DNA of 8,749 nt from Boseongicola sp. SB0675_bin_26 (GTDB lineage: Bacteria; Pseudomonadota; Alphaproteobacteria; Rhodobacterales; Rhodobacteraceae), in NCBI GenBank assembly GCA_009843725.1, contig VYCX01000068.1, positions 1 to 8,749 of the forward strand, read 5' to 3'. The translations under genes were made by a program, and so were the position numbers. This document shows positions 1 through 6,736 of this stretch, piece after piece (within the stretch, counting starts at the first letter, position 1; each line of letters starts with the position of its first letter). The notes below the pieces were generated by a model. It was given only the letters and a program-made list of their open reading frames with translations, did no database searches and was not told where the DNA came from.

Positions 1-181
1 CGGCGTCCTCGCCGTCCGCCGCGCGGCGGCTCGCCTCCAGCGACAGCCGGAACGGCCCGTCGCCCGCCGGCCGTCGCCAAAGTCCGGCGTCCGGCGTCCT
101 CGGACCGCCGTCAACCCCGAATCGCCCTTCGGCGGGGCCGTCCCCGCCCGGCCGCAGCCCGTCCGTCGCCGGAATCCGCAT
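1..181 (-). pseudogene. Possible C-terminal fragment of an autotransporter-like beta-barrel protein
   Basis: The minus-strand frame from about 181 down to the left edge has no stop and ends at the edge in a stretch reading GPFRLSLEASRRAADGEDA. The pattern (W)R.RPA followed by FRLSLEASRR is the style of the last strands of autotransporter-like outer-membrane barrels. Most third positions in the last 25 codons are G or C, as expected of a real coding stretch in a high-GC genome. Further upstream on this strand the frame reads as low-complexity Arg/Gly/Ala sequence with no recognisable barrel or passenger domain, so an intact gene is not visible. I infer a decayed or frameshifted 3' remnant. The true end lies outside the window. 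The alternative is that GC-rich noise gives a protein-like reading. The assignment rests on memory of family style, not on an alignment. Confidence 0.3.
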
Positions 182-371
182 GGTCCGATGCCTCCCGCTC
201 GCGCCTCTCGCCGCGCTTCGCCAAGGTCTTCCCGCCGCGCGCAGCCTCCTCGCAGTCCTGTCCCTGCCCCCGCGCCGCGGCCATCCGGCGGCCCGAATCA
301 GGGCGCCCCGATTCCATGCCCGATTCGCGCATGATTGCAAGGTGGCGTGAGATGTGCATGCTTCCATGCGG

Positions 372-404
372 CGCCAGACGTTGCCTGGCGGCATTACCAT
401 GGTA
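372..404. promoter_or_regulatory. Candidate operator region: stem-loop plus palindrome
   Basis: Two dyads lie close together about 100-130 bases upstream of the candidate -35 box. CGCCAG (372-377) pairs with CTGGCG (385-390). TACCATGGTA (395-404) is perfectly self-complementary. Short palindromes with a GGTA half are seen among operators of GntR-type regulators, and such regulators commonly control TRAP operons. No regulator gene is present in this window, so a regulatory role is only inferred. Confidence 0.25.
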
Positions 405-502
405 CAGGCATGTCTTTTTATGTCCAGACGTGCACCATGTATGAACAGATGCCTGCGGCGGCGGCGCTGGATCGTGACTTCTTCGGAGAACGGAAAAGCT
501 TC

Positions 503-531
503 TTGACGCCGACTCAGCTAAATTTCTATCC
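503..531 (+). promoter_or_regulatory. Candidate sigma-70-type promoter of the TRAP/SulP operon
   Basis: TTGACG (503-508) matches five of six bases of the -35 consensus. It lies 17 bases from CTATCC (526-531), a weak -10 box. Transcription would begin near 538. That falls after the upstream ATG at 532 and before the ATG at 580, which supports 580 as the start of the binding-protein gene. Confidence 0.4.
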
Positions 532-579
532 ATGTCCCGTAAGAATTGCCGCTTCTTGAACTTGAGGGAGAGAAAACGA

Positions 580-1623
580 ATGACTTCAGCATGCGATTGT
601 CCTGCCGGTTTGACCAGGCCATTCGGGGCTTGCGCTCGAGGCTACAAAAATGCAAAGGCCGTGTGCGCTGCGGCAGCACTGCTCCTGTTGCCGATGCAGG
701 CGACGCTTTCACCGGCACACGCGCTTGAAGGGTTCACCGTGGGGACGGCTTCGGTCGGGTCGACGCCTCACATCCTCGGAACCGCTATGCAGCAAGTGTT
801 TTCCGAGAAGTTTCCCGACGGCAGGTTCGAAGTTGCGGTAACCGGAGGCAGCATCGAAAACTCGCGGATGATGCGGCGCGGCGAGGCAGAACTCGGAATT
901 GCCAGCGTTACCGGCTCTGCAATGAGGAATGCCTGGCATGGCCGCAACCTCGAGGCCGGCGAGGAGCCCTTCAAGGAGATCCGGACCCTGATGGGTTTCG
1001 TTCACATTGTCGGGCACCTGATCGCCCGGCCGGGGGCGGGAATCGAGAACTTCGAGGACATCAAGGGAAAGCGCGTGGGCCTGGGCTCGAGCATCAGGAC
1101 TTCAGCCCTTCATGAGCCGTTCTGGAGGAGCCAGGGCGTTGCGTGGATTGACGACGTGGAGGAGGTTCCACTCGGGTCGCAGGACAGATACCGGTTCCTG
1201 GCGGAGGGGCGGGTTGATGCCGCCCTCGCATGGACGGTCGGCACGAAGCTGGCTGCCATCATCGAGGAGTATGCCAGCGCGAACGAGGCAGTCTGGGCCA
1301 AGACTGACAAGGCTGCGCTTGAAGAGGCGGGATTCACGGTGTTCGCCTTCGAGCCAGGTTCGCTGCCGGGGCTGGATTTCTTGAACCATGGCCCCAGCCT
1401 GACCATGTCTGCCCTGACCGCCACGGACGAACTTCCGGATGAGGCGGCCTATGAGATCGTCAAGACATTGCACGAGAACATGGAACAGGTCGTTCTCCTC
1501 CTGCCCGCCGTCCAGGCGGCCATAGAGAACCCGGCCATATTCACGTCGCCGTCCGACCCGTTCCCCTACCATCCCGGTGCCATCAGGTACTGGAAGGAGG
1601 TTGGCCTCTGGGATTCCGAATAG
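580..1623 (+). CDS. TAXI-family TRAP transporter substrate-binding protein
   Basis: This is the periplasmic receptor of a TRAP importer: it captures a small, probably anionic solute and delivers it to the membrane permease encoded next. The 347-residue precursor has a basic n-region (Arg13, Arg20, Lys23, Lys26), a hydrophobic core from about 27 to 38, and an Ala-His-Ala signal peptidase I site at 46-48. The mature protein opens with GFTVGTASVGSTPHILG, the TAXI-family N-terminal strand and loop. It continues with the family's EVAVTGGSIEN segment, the region around ELGIASVTG, and the central FEDIKGKRVGLG. Length is typical. The ATG at 580 is preceded by GAGGGAG (564-570). The in-frame ATG at 532 overlaps the candidate -10 box and lacks such a site. 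It is the first gene of a three-gene operon, 34 bases before the permease. The substrate cannot be told from sequence. The few characterised TAXI proteins bind glutamate or 2-oxoglutarate-like acids, but that should not be transferred here. Confidence 0.93.
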   Translation: MTSACDCPAGLTRPFGACARGYKNAKAVCAAAALLLLPMQATLSPAHALEGFTVGTASVGSTPHILGTAMQQVFSEKFPDGRFEVAVTGGSIENSRMMRRGEAELGIASVTGSAMRNAWHGRNLEAGEEPFKEIRTLMGFVHIVGHLIARPGAGIENFEDIKGKRVGLGSSIRTSALHEPFWRSQGVAWIDDVEEVPLGSQDRYRFLAEGRVDAALAWTVGTKLAAIIEEYASANEAVWAKTDKAALEEAGFTVFAFEPGSLPGLDFLNHGPSLTMSALTATDELPDEAAYEIVKTLHENMEQVVLLLPAVQAAIENPAIFTSPSDPFPYHPGAIRYWKEVGLWDSE

Positions 1624-1657
1624 AGGAATCCGCCAGCGATGACGGGCGCGGACAGCA

Positions 1658-3574
1658 ATGATTCGTGGAATCGCGGAAACGGCGCAGAAACAGGTCCGGA
1701 CAATTCTGCTTCTGGCAGTGCCGCTGTACGCCCTGTACAACTACTGGTATCCTGGCTTCCCGCTGTCTGAACGCGCAACGCTGGGATTGCTTGCGGTTTC
1801 GGCATTCTTTGTTTCGATGCGGCCGCGCAGCTGGCTTGCCGTCGCTTTCCAGATCGCCCATTTGCTGATCGGGTTCGCAGTCTTCGGCTACATCATCCTG
1901 AACGCGCATGAAATGCCCTATCGCGAGGGAATCCCGAACAGCACTGACATCATGGTTGGAATCGCGGGTGTCTACCTGATTCTGGTCGCCGTGAAGGTCT
2001 GCCTCGGAAGCGGTCTGGCTGCCGTGACGGCAATGTTCCTCCTGTACCTGTTCTTCGGACAGCATCTGCCGGTCTGGCTTGGGGGGCACAGGGGATTCAG
2101 CCTCGAACGGATCATCTCGTTCCTGTACCTGAACGATGCGGGAATCATGGGTTTCGCCATGAGCGCCTGCCTCAAGTACATGGCACTGTTTCTGATTCTC
2201 GGGAAAGTGCTTCAGCAGGTGGGTGCGATGGATTTCGTGATGGGCCTGTCCCGAGCGTTCTTTGGAACCGGACGTACCGGCCCGCCATTGATGGCCGTCA
2301 TGTCGAGTGCGCTCGTCGGCACAGTGTCGGGAAGCACGATGGGCAACGTCTACATTTCGGGCAACATGACCATCCCGCTCATGAGGCGGGTCGGGATTCG
2401 CAGGGAACTCGCGGCGGCGATCGAGGCGGCGGCATCGAGCGGCGGCCAGATCATGCCGCCGGTAATGGGGTTCGCCGTGTTCCTGATGATCGTGCTTCTC
2501 GATGTCGCGTATGTGGACGTCATCGTGGCCGCGCTGATCCCGGCAACGCTGTACTTCCTGGTTCTCGGCTTCGGCGTCTGGCTGCGGATTCGCCACATGG
2601 AGACGCCAGGTCAGCCGCACGCCGTCAAGACGGGTCACGGCCAGCCTTCCGTCACGTCCGCCCTCCTGCATCCCGGTCTCGTGACGTTCCTCTGCGCGTT
2701 GGGTGTCTTGGTGTACCTGCTGGCAAACCGCAATCCGCTGCAGACTTCGGTGATGATCGCCATGGCTGCATGCCTGGCGGCAAGCCTCCCCTGGAGCGTG
2801 CGCATAACGCCGGGAAAGCTGTTGCAGGCGCTTGTCGACAGCGGGCGGGAACTGATCGATGTCGCCATTGCCTGCCTTGCCCTCGGGATAATTGCCGGCA
2901 CCGTATTGCTGACAGGTCTTGGGACGAAGCTTCCGGCACTGATGATAGAGTGGTCAACCGGAAATCTTCTTCTGCTGCTGATCTGCTCGTTCCTGGCATG
3001 CATCGTTCTGGGCCTCGGCATCCCCTCCAGCCTGGCATACATGCTGGTGGCGCTGCTGATCAGCCACGCGATCGTGCAACTCGGCGTAGAGCTTCTGGAC
3101 GCCCACCTGTTCGTCTTCTATGCCGCCCTTGCGGCAATGATCACGCCGCCCGTCGCGTTGGCCGCCTATGCCGCAGCCTCCATTGCAAAGAGCAATTACT
3201 GGACGACCGGCTGGCTGGCAGCCGCGCTCGGCATGCCCAAATACCTTGTTCCGTTCGCCTTCATCTTCCGTCCCCAGCTTCTGATGCGGGGGAGCGCCCT
3301 GGAGATTCTTGCCGTGTCGGCGCTGACGCTCATCGGGCTTGCAGCAGTCTCGCTGGGGCTGACCGGCACTCGAAACCCGACCGTTTCGGCCTTCGCGGCG
3401 AAAGCTTGCCTGGTCATTGGCGGCATCCTGCTGTCCGTGCCGCCGCTTGACAAAGCTTCCACGATCGCCGTCGGTGCAGCGCTGTGCATGACTGGAACTG
3501 CCCCGCTGCTGCTGAGAATGCGGAGGCAAGCGTGGGAACGAAACGGAAAGAGCGGACCCGGCCCGTGGCAGTAG
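1658..3574 (+). CDS. TRAP transporter fused permease (DctQ-DctM type, TAXI-associated)
   Basis: This inner-membrane permease imports the solute handed over by the TAXI binding protein, driven by an ion gradient. The 638-residue protein is the fused form in which the small 4TM and large 12TM subunits are one chain. Hydrophobic segments begin at about residue 15 (ILLLAVPLYALYNYW). The first DctM repeat carries the signature GRTGPPLMAVMSSALVGTVSG from residue 205, followed by STMGNVYISGNMTIPLM and SSGGQIMPPVMG. The second repeat carries GLGIPSSLAYML from residue 452 and MITPPVALAAYAAASIAKS. Extra C-terminal helices (about 550-620) are usual for this family. The start is the only reasonable one: an in-frame stop lies at 1640-1642 and no other start codon falls between. 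Its ribosome binding site is weak, so translation probably depends on coupling to the upstream gene. The next gene overlaps its 3' end by 43 bases. Confidence 0.94.
   Translation: MIRGIAETAQKQVRTILLLAVPLYALYNYWYPGFPLSERATLGLLAVSAFFVSMRPRSWLAVAFQIAHLLIGFAVFGYIILNAHEMPYREGIPNSTDIMVGIAGVYLILVAVKVCLGSGLAAVTAMFLLYLFFGQHLPVWLGGHRGFSLERIISFLYLNDAGIMGFAMSACLKYMALFLILGKVLQQVGAMDFVMGLSRAFFGTGRTGPPLMAVMSSALVGTVSGSTMGNVYISGNMTIPLMRRVGIRRELAAAIEAAASSGGQIMPPVMGFAVFLMIVLLDVAYVDVIVAALIPATLYFLVLGFGVWLRIRHMETPGQPHAVKTGHGQPSVTSALLHPGLVTFLCALGVLVYLLANRNPLQTSVMIAMAACLAASLPWSVRITPGKLLQALVDSGRELIDVAIACLALGIIAGTVLLTGLGTKLPALMIEWSTGNLLLLLICSFLACIVLGLGIPSSLAYMLVALLISHAIVQLGVELLDAHLFVFYAALAAMITPPVALAAYAAASIAKSNYWTTGWLAAALGMPKYLVPFAFIFRPQLLMRGSALEILAVSALTLIGLAAVSLGLTGTRNPTVSAFAAKACLVIGGILLSVPPLDKASTIAVGAALCMTGTAPLLLRMRRQAWERNGKSGPGPWQ
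3522..3534 (+). promoter_or_regulatory. Ribosome binding site fixing a GTG start for the SulP gene
   Basis: GGAGG (3522-3526) lies five bases before GTG at 3532, inside the 3' end of the TRAP permease gene. The earlier in-frame GTG at 3484 and the later GTG at 3565 have no comparable site. This implies translational coupling between the two permeases. Confidence 0.7.
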
Positions 3575-5775
3575 CCAATGCCATAACCTCCCTCGCCACC
3601 GAACTCGCGCGCGACGTCCGGTCGGAGAAGGCCGTGCCCGCCTTGTTCTGCGGGTTGATCTCGGCGGTGCTGATTCTCGTGTTCAGCGTTTCCATGGCGG
3701 CCATAATCTTCAGCGGGCCGCTTTCCGACCATTTCGCGGTCGGGGCGGGAGTCGTGCTTTTCGGCTACTGCGTGATCGGAACCGTGATCGCGCTGACAAG
3801 CGGCTTGCCGGGTGCAATGGCGGGCGCGCCCATGCCTTCCGTCGTGATGATGGTCGTGATTGCGGGATCCATTAACCTGGCTGGCCAGCCCCTGTTCGTG
3901 ACTGCCGTCTCTGCGGCGTTGATCGGAACCGCCGTCACCGGCCTCTGCTTCCTGGCGATCGGGCATTTCCGGCTCGCGAGCTTCTTTCGCTTCATTCCAT
4001 ACCCGGTGGCCGGCGGGTTCATCGCAGGAACCGGCGGCCTGGCATGCGTCCTGGCCCTGGAGCTGATGGGCATCGCGATCAGGAACCCTGATGGCCTCGT
4101 CCGTCTGGAAGCCGACACCCTGCGGTTCGCCGGCATCGGCATCGGCATCGGCTTCGGCATTGGCCTGTTCGCGCTGATGCGGATCTGGGGAAGGTTCTAC
4201 GTCTTTCCTGCGGCCTTTGCCGTGGCCGCAATCCTGTTTCATGCCGCGATCGCGGCGTTCGGAATGTCAGCGGACGAGGCCAGGGAGGCCGGGCTGCTGT
4301 TTTCCGTTGAGGCAGGCGCGGGACTTTGGCCTCCCTTCGGAGTCTCGGATCTGGCGCTCATCGATTGGGGGATGATGGTACAGCAGATCCCCAACATCCT
4401 GATACTGGTTGCGGTGACGCTGATTTGCGTTGTCATGAATCTCGGCGGGATAGAGCTCGCGGCCAACTGCGACCTCGACTGGAACCATGAATTCAAGGCC
4501 GCAGGCTGGGCCAACGCACTCACCGGAGTCGGTGGCGCGCCCCCGGGATGCCTGATCGCGCTTACAAGCATACGAAACTCGCTGTTCGGTGCCATGACGC
4601 GTCTCACCGGACTTGTGACGGCGCTCACGCTGGGCTTTGTCCTGCTGACAGGCGATGCGCTCCTGAGGCTGTTTCCGGTTCACCTGATTGCCGGCGTCCT
4701 CCTGTTCCTGGGAATGCAAATGGTCGACGAGTGGCTGGTAAGGAGCTGGCGGAAGCTCGTCTTGACAGATTACGCGGTCATTGCAGCCGTCTTTTTGACG
4801 ATCGTTGTCTTCGGATTTCTCGAAGGCGTCGGGGTCGGCATGCTCTTCACCTCGGCCATATTCGTCATCAGCCTGAGCAGGATGGAAATGATCGAGAGCC
4901 GGTACACGCTGCGGGAGCGCCAAAGCAGGAAGACACGCCCGATTCCGGACCGTGCCATACTTCTTGCCGAAGGACAGCGTGCCCAGGCGCGCACGCTGCG
5001 TGGCTACCTGTTCTTCGGCACGGCATATCGCTTGGCCGACCAGCTAAGGCTCTCCCTGAAAGACGATCCTGTCCCGCACTTCATGCTTCTCGGATTCAAG
5101 GACGTGTCCGGGTTCGACTTCTCGGCGGTCAATGCACTGGCACGGTTCATCAGGGCCGCGAACACGGAAGGCGTCACTGTCGTGATCTTCGGAGCATCGG
5201 ATCGACTCGGGGCCACGCTCAGGTCCGAGCTCCCGAAGGAGACTCTTCAGGAACTGGTCATGGAGGCTGACGAAGACCACGCGATCGAGAAATGCGAGGA
5301 CATGATCATCGAGAACTGGAGGCGCGAGCTCGGACAGGAAAGGAGCGAGCGGCAACAGCTTCTGGACAGGGTCGTGGAAGACCTTGAGCTCCACCTGGAA
5401 CGGCTGGCGAGGTTTGAACAGCTGATCCACGAAATCGAGGAATTTCTGGAACCGCGAACATACGCGCCCGGGGACTCGATAGCCGCCCCCGGCGTGCCGG
5501 GTGAGGGGATGCAGCTTCTTCAGGACGGCCGGGCGTCACAGCATGACTCGACAGGCAACCGGCTCATCCAGTTCTCGGCGGGCGACGTGATCGAGCCAGG
5601 CAGCGCATTTGGCCCGGCTGCCGCGAACCTCGCGACGATTGCAGAGGTGCAATGCCGCACGCTTCTGCTCACGCCCGCAGCGAAGGAACGGCTCGCAAGG
5701 TCAGATCCGAAGCAAGCCCTCGAACTGTACGAGTATGTTCTTGCCAACATCGCCTTGACACGCGGCACAGGTTGA
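3532..5775 (+). CDS. SulP-family anion permease with STAS and degenerate cyclic-nucleotide-binding-like domain
   Basis: This is an inner-membrane anion transporter of the SulP/SLC26 family, whose members carry sulfate, bicarbonate or other anions. With the GTG start the protein has 747 residues. The membrane part (about 35-450) contains the family motifs FFRFIPYPVAGGFIAGTGG and NALTGVGGAPPGCLIALTS, and the block from MNLGGIELAANCDLDW typical of the long SulP subgroup. A STAS domain follows (about 490-590) with DVSGFDFSAVNAL at 524-536. Phe530 sits where many relatives have Ser or Thr. A charged helical linker (about 594-640) leads into a beta-roll resembling a cNMP-binding domain (about 640-747). 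Its phosphate-binding cassette reads AFGPAAANLATIAEV (from residue 692) and lacks the usual Glu and Arg, so classical cAMP binding is unlikely. It overlaps the TRAP permease gene by 43 bases and is the last gene of the operon. The transported anion is unknown. Confidence 0.9.
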   Translation: MGTKRKERTRPVAVANAITSLATELARDVRSEKAVPALFCGLISAVLILVFSVSMAAIIFSGPLSDHFAVGAGVVLFGYCVIGTVIALTSGLPGAMAGAPMPSVVMMVVIAGSINLAGQPLFVTAVSAALIGTAVTGLCFLAIGHFRLASFFRFIPYPVAGGFIAGTGGLACVLALELMGIAIRNPDGLVRLEADTLRFAGIGIGIGFGIGLFALMRIWGRFYVFPAAFAVAAILFHAAIAAFGMSADEAREAGLLFSVEAGAGLWPPFGVSDLALIDWGMMVQQIPNILILVAVTLICVVMNLGGIELAANCDLDWNHEFKAAGWANALTGVGGAPPGCLIALTSIRNSLFGAMTRLTGLVTALTLGFVLLTGDALLRLFPVHLIAGVLLFLGMQMVDEWLVRSWRKLVLTDYAVIAAVFLTIVVFGFLEGVGVGMLFTSAIFVISLSRMEMIESRYTLRERQSRKTRPIPDRAILLAEGQRAQARTLRGYLFFGTAYRLADQLRLSLKDDPVPHFMLLGFKDVSGFDFSAVNALARFIRAANTEGVTVVIFGASDRLGATLRSELPKETLQELVMEADEDHAIEKCEDMIIENWRRELGQERSERQQLLDRVVEDLELHLERLARFEQLIHEIEEFLEPRTYAPGDSIAAPGVPGEGMQLLQDGRASQHDSTGNRLIQFSAGDVIEPGSAFGPAAANLATIAEVQCRTLLLTPAAKERLARSDPKQALELYEYVLANIALTRGTG
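4132..4161 (+). repeat. GGCATC hexamer tract inside the SulP gene
   Basis: GGCATC is repeated three times without interruption (4132-4149), then once each as GGCTTC and GGCATT. It encodes alternating Gly-Ile within a membrane helix (GIGIGIGFGIG). Gain or loss of one unit keeps the reading frame and changes the helix by two residues, so the tract could vary in length among strains. Confidence 0.8.
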
Positions 5776-5777
5776 AT

Positions 5778-5799
5778 GGCCCGACCGGATGGCCGGGTC
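5778..5799. terminator. Hairpin between convergent genes, possible transcription terminator
   Basis: CCCGACC (5780-5786) faces GGCCGGG (5791-5797) across a GGAT loop with one A/C mismatch. A further G-C pair and a G-U wobble extend the stem outward. It lies three bases after the SulP stop codon and in the 92-base gap to the convergent dehydrogenase gene. There is no T-tract on either side, so intrinsic termination is uncertain. Confidence 0.35.
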
Positions 5800-5867
5800 C
5801 GGCAGACGCGGTGCAGCGCGTCGGATGAAAGTGATGCAATGGCAGGGCCCGGACGCGGCGGCCTTGG

Positions 5868-6680
5868 CTAACCGGATCCCTCATGCGCGGTCATGGCGTG
5901 CACCATGCCGCCGTCAACCGAAATTGTCTCTCCGGTAATGTAGCCCGCTGCATCGGATGCGAGGAACACGATCACATCAGCGACGTCCCTTGGTTCACCG
6001 AGCCTGCCAAGGGCCACTCGCCTTGCCATGGCCTGCGCGACAGCCGTCATGTCTTCCTGACGTGACTCGAACATCGCCGTTCTGATGATGCCCGGATTGA
6101 CTGCGTTGACACGAATTCCCTTTGGCCCCCAGTCAGCGGCGAGAGCCCGCGTCATTGCGTCTATTGCGCCCTTGGTGGCCGTGTACGCGACCCGACCGAT
6201 CGGGCCTCTCAAGCTTGCGACTGACGAGACGTTGATGATTGATCCACGACCTCGCTCGATCATCGTCGGACCCAAACCGGCCGCAAGCATGAGAAGCGAC
6301 CGGACGTTTATCGCGAGAATCCTGTCGAGATCCGCTTCCGCGAGTTCCTCTGGTGCGCCCCTGATCGGGAAGCCCGCATTGTTGACGAGCACGTCCACGC
6401 CTCCAGCCCTGGATATCGCTGCCTCCGCCAGACGGGTGCCCGCGCCAGCCTCCGAAAGATCTGCGGGAATGATGATCGGCTCGTTGCCGAGGCCGGCAGC
6501 GACGCGATCGAGATCGGGAACGGTTCGTCCGGTCAGGATCACGCGCGCGCCAGCTTCATCCAGCGCCCTTGCGGTGGCTTCGCCAATTCCACGACTTGAT
6601 CCGGTCACGAGGGCCGTTCTCGATTCCAGCGGCCTGCTGGCACGATCATGCCGCAATTCCTGCATCTTGGTCTCTTCCAT
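5868..6680 (-). CDS. SDR-family NAD(P)-dependent oxidoreductase
   Basis: This is a cytosolic short-chain dehydrogenase/reductase of the classical type, which interconverts alcohol and carbonyl groups using NAD(P)H. The 270-residue protein has the cofactor loop TGSSRGIG (26-33), ADL at 73-75, NNAG (100-103), Asn125, catalytic Ser153, and Tyr166 and Lys170 in YTATK. It also has NPGIIRTAM and the C-terminal block GYITGETISVDGGM, so it looks fully active. An Arg after the second strand (ILTGR) hints at NADP(H) preference. Best family resemblance is to FabG, glucose 1-dehydrogenase and gluconate 5-dehydrogenase relatives, but the substrate is not predictable. The start at 6680 is preceded by AAGGA ten bases upstream. 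The ATG at 6665 (preceded by GGAAGAG) is a close alternative. The frame stays open to 6908, but that extension has no ribosome binding site or family similarity. The gene is monocistronic and convergent with the transport operon. Confidence 0.92.
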   Translation of the reverse strand: MEETKMQELRHDRASRPLESRTALVTGSSRGIGEATARALDEAGARVILTGRTVPDLDRVAAGLGNEPIIIPADLSEAGAGTRLAEAAISRAGGVDVLVNNAGFPIRGAPEELAEADLDRILAINVRSLLMLAAGLGPTMIERGRGSIINVSSVASLRGPIGRVAYTATKGAIDAMTRALAADWGPKGIRVNAVNPGIIRTAMFESRQEDMTAVAQAMARRVALGRLGEPRDVADVIVFLASDAAGYITGETISVDGGMVHAMTAHEGSG

Positions 6681-6707
6681 GGCTCCCGCATCCTTCGAAC
6701 CGCCGGG

Positions 6708-6736
6708 ACGGTAGTCGCGTGCCTGGGCAATGTAAA
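6708..6736 (-). promoter_or_regulatory. Candidate promoter of the SDR gene
   Basis: Reading the minus strand, TTTACA (6736-6731) matches five of six -35 bases. It lies 17 bases before TACCGT (6713-6708), a weak -10 box. Transcription would start near 6700, about 20 bases before the ATG at 6680, just upstream of the AAGGA ribosome binding site. Confidence 0.3.

Larger units (their letters stand above)
182..579. other. Gene-free stretch upstream of the transport operon
   Basis: No convincing gene is seen on either strand. Bases 182-330 continue the extreme GC-rich composition of the left edge. From about 335 the base composition falls towards that of ordinary intergenic DNA. The lower-GC part holds a perfect 6-bp stem with a 7-base loop (372-390, CGCCAG/CTGGCG), a perfect 10-bp palindrome TACCATGGTA at 395-404, and the candidate promoter at 503-531. 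Open frames on both strands across this interval have unnatural composition and no ribosome binding site, and I treat them as chance. Confidence 0.6.

Noticed and set aside
532..579. Upstream ATG at 532 as the start of the TAXI binding protein
   Set aside because: It has no ribosome binding site, overlaps the candidate -10 box, and would place 16 charged residues before an already long signal-peptide n-region.
1639..1770. Small frame starting at ATG 1639 with a GAGGA site upstream (43 codons)
   Set aside because: It lies mostly inside the TRAP permease gene in another frame, its composition is unnatural and it shows no domain. The GAGGA site may only help coupling to the permease start.
1583..2671. 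Long minus-strand open frame opposite the TRAP permease (362 codons), with a similar one at 3196-4242
   Set aside because: These are antisense shadows of GC-rich genes. Their translations are full of His, Arg, Asp and Gln without any domain, while the plus strand encodes clear transporters.
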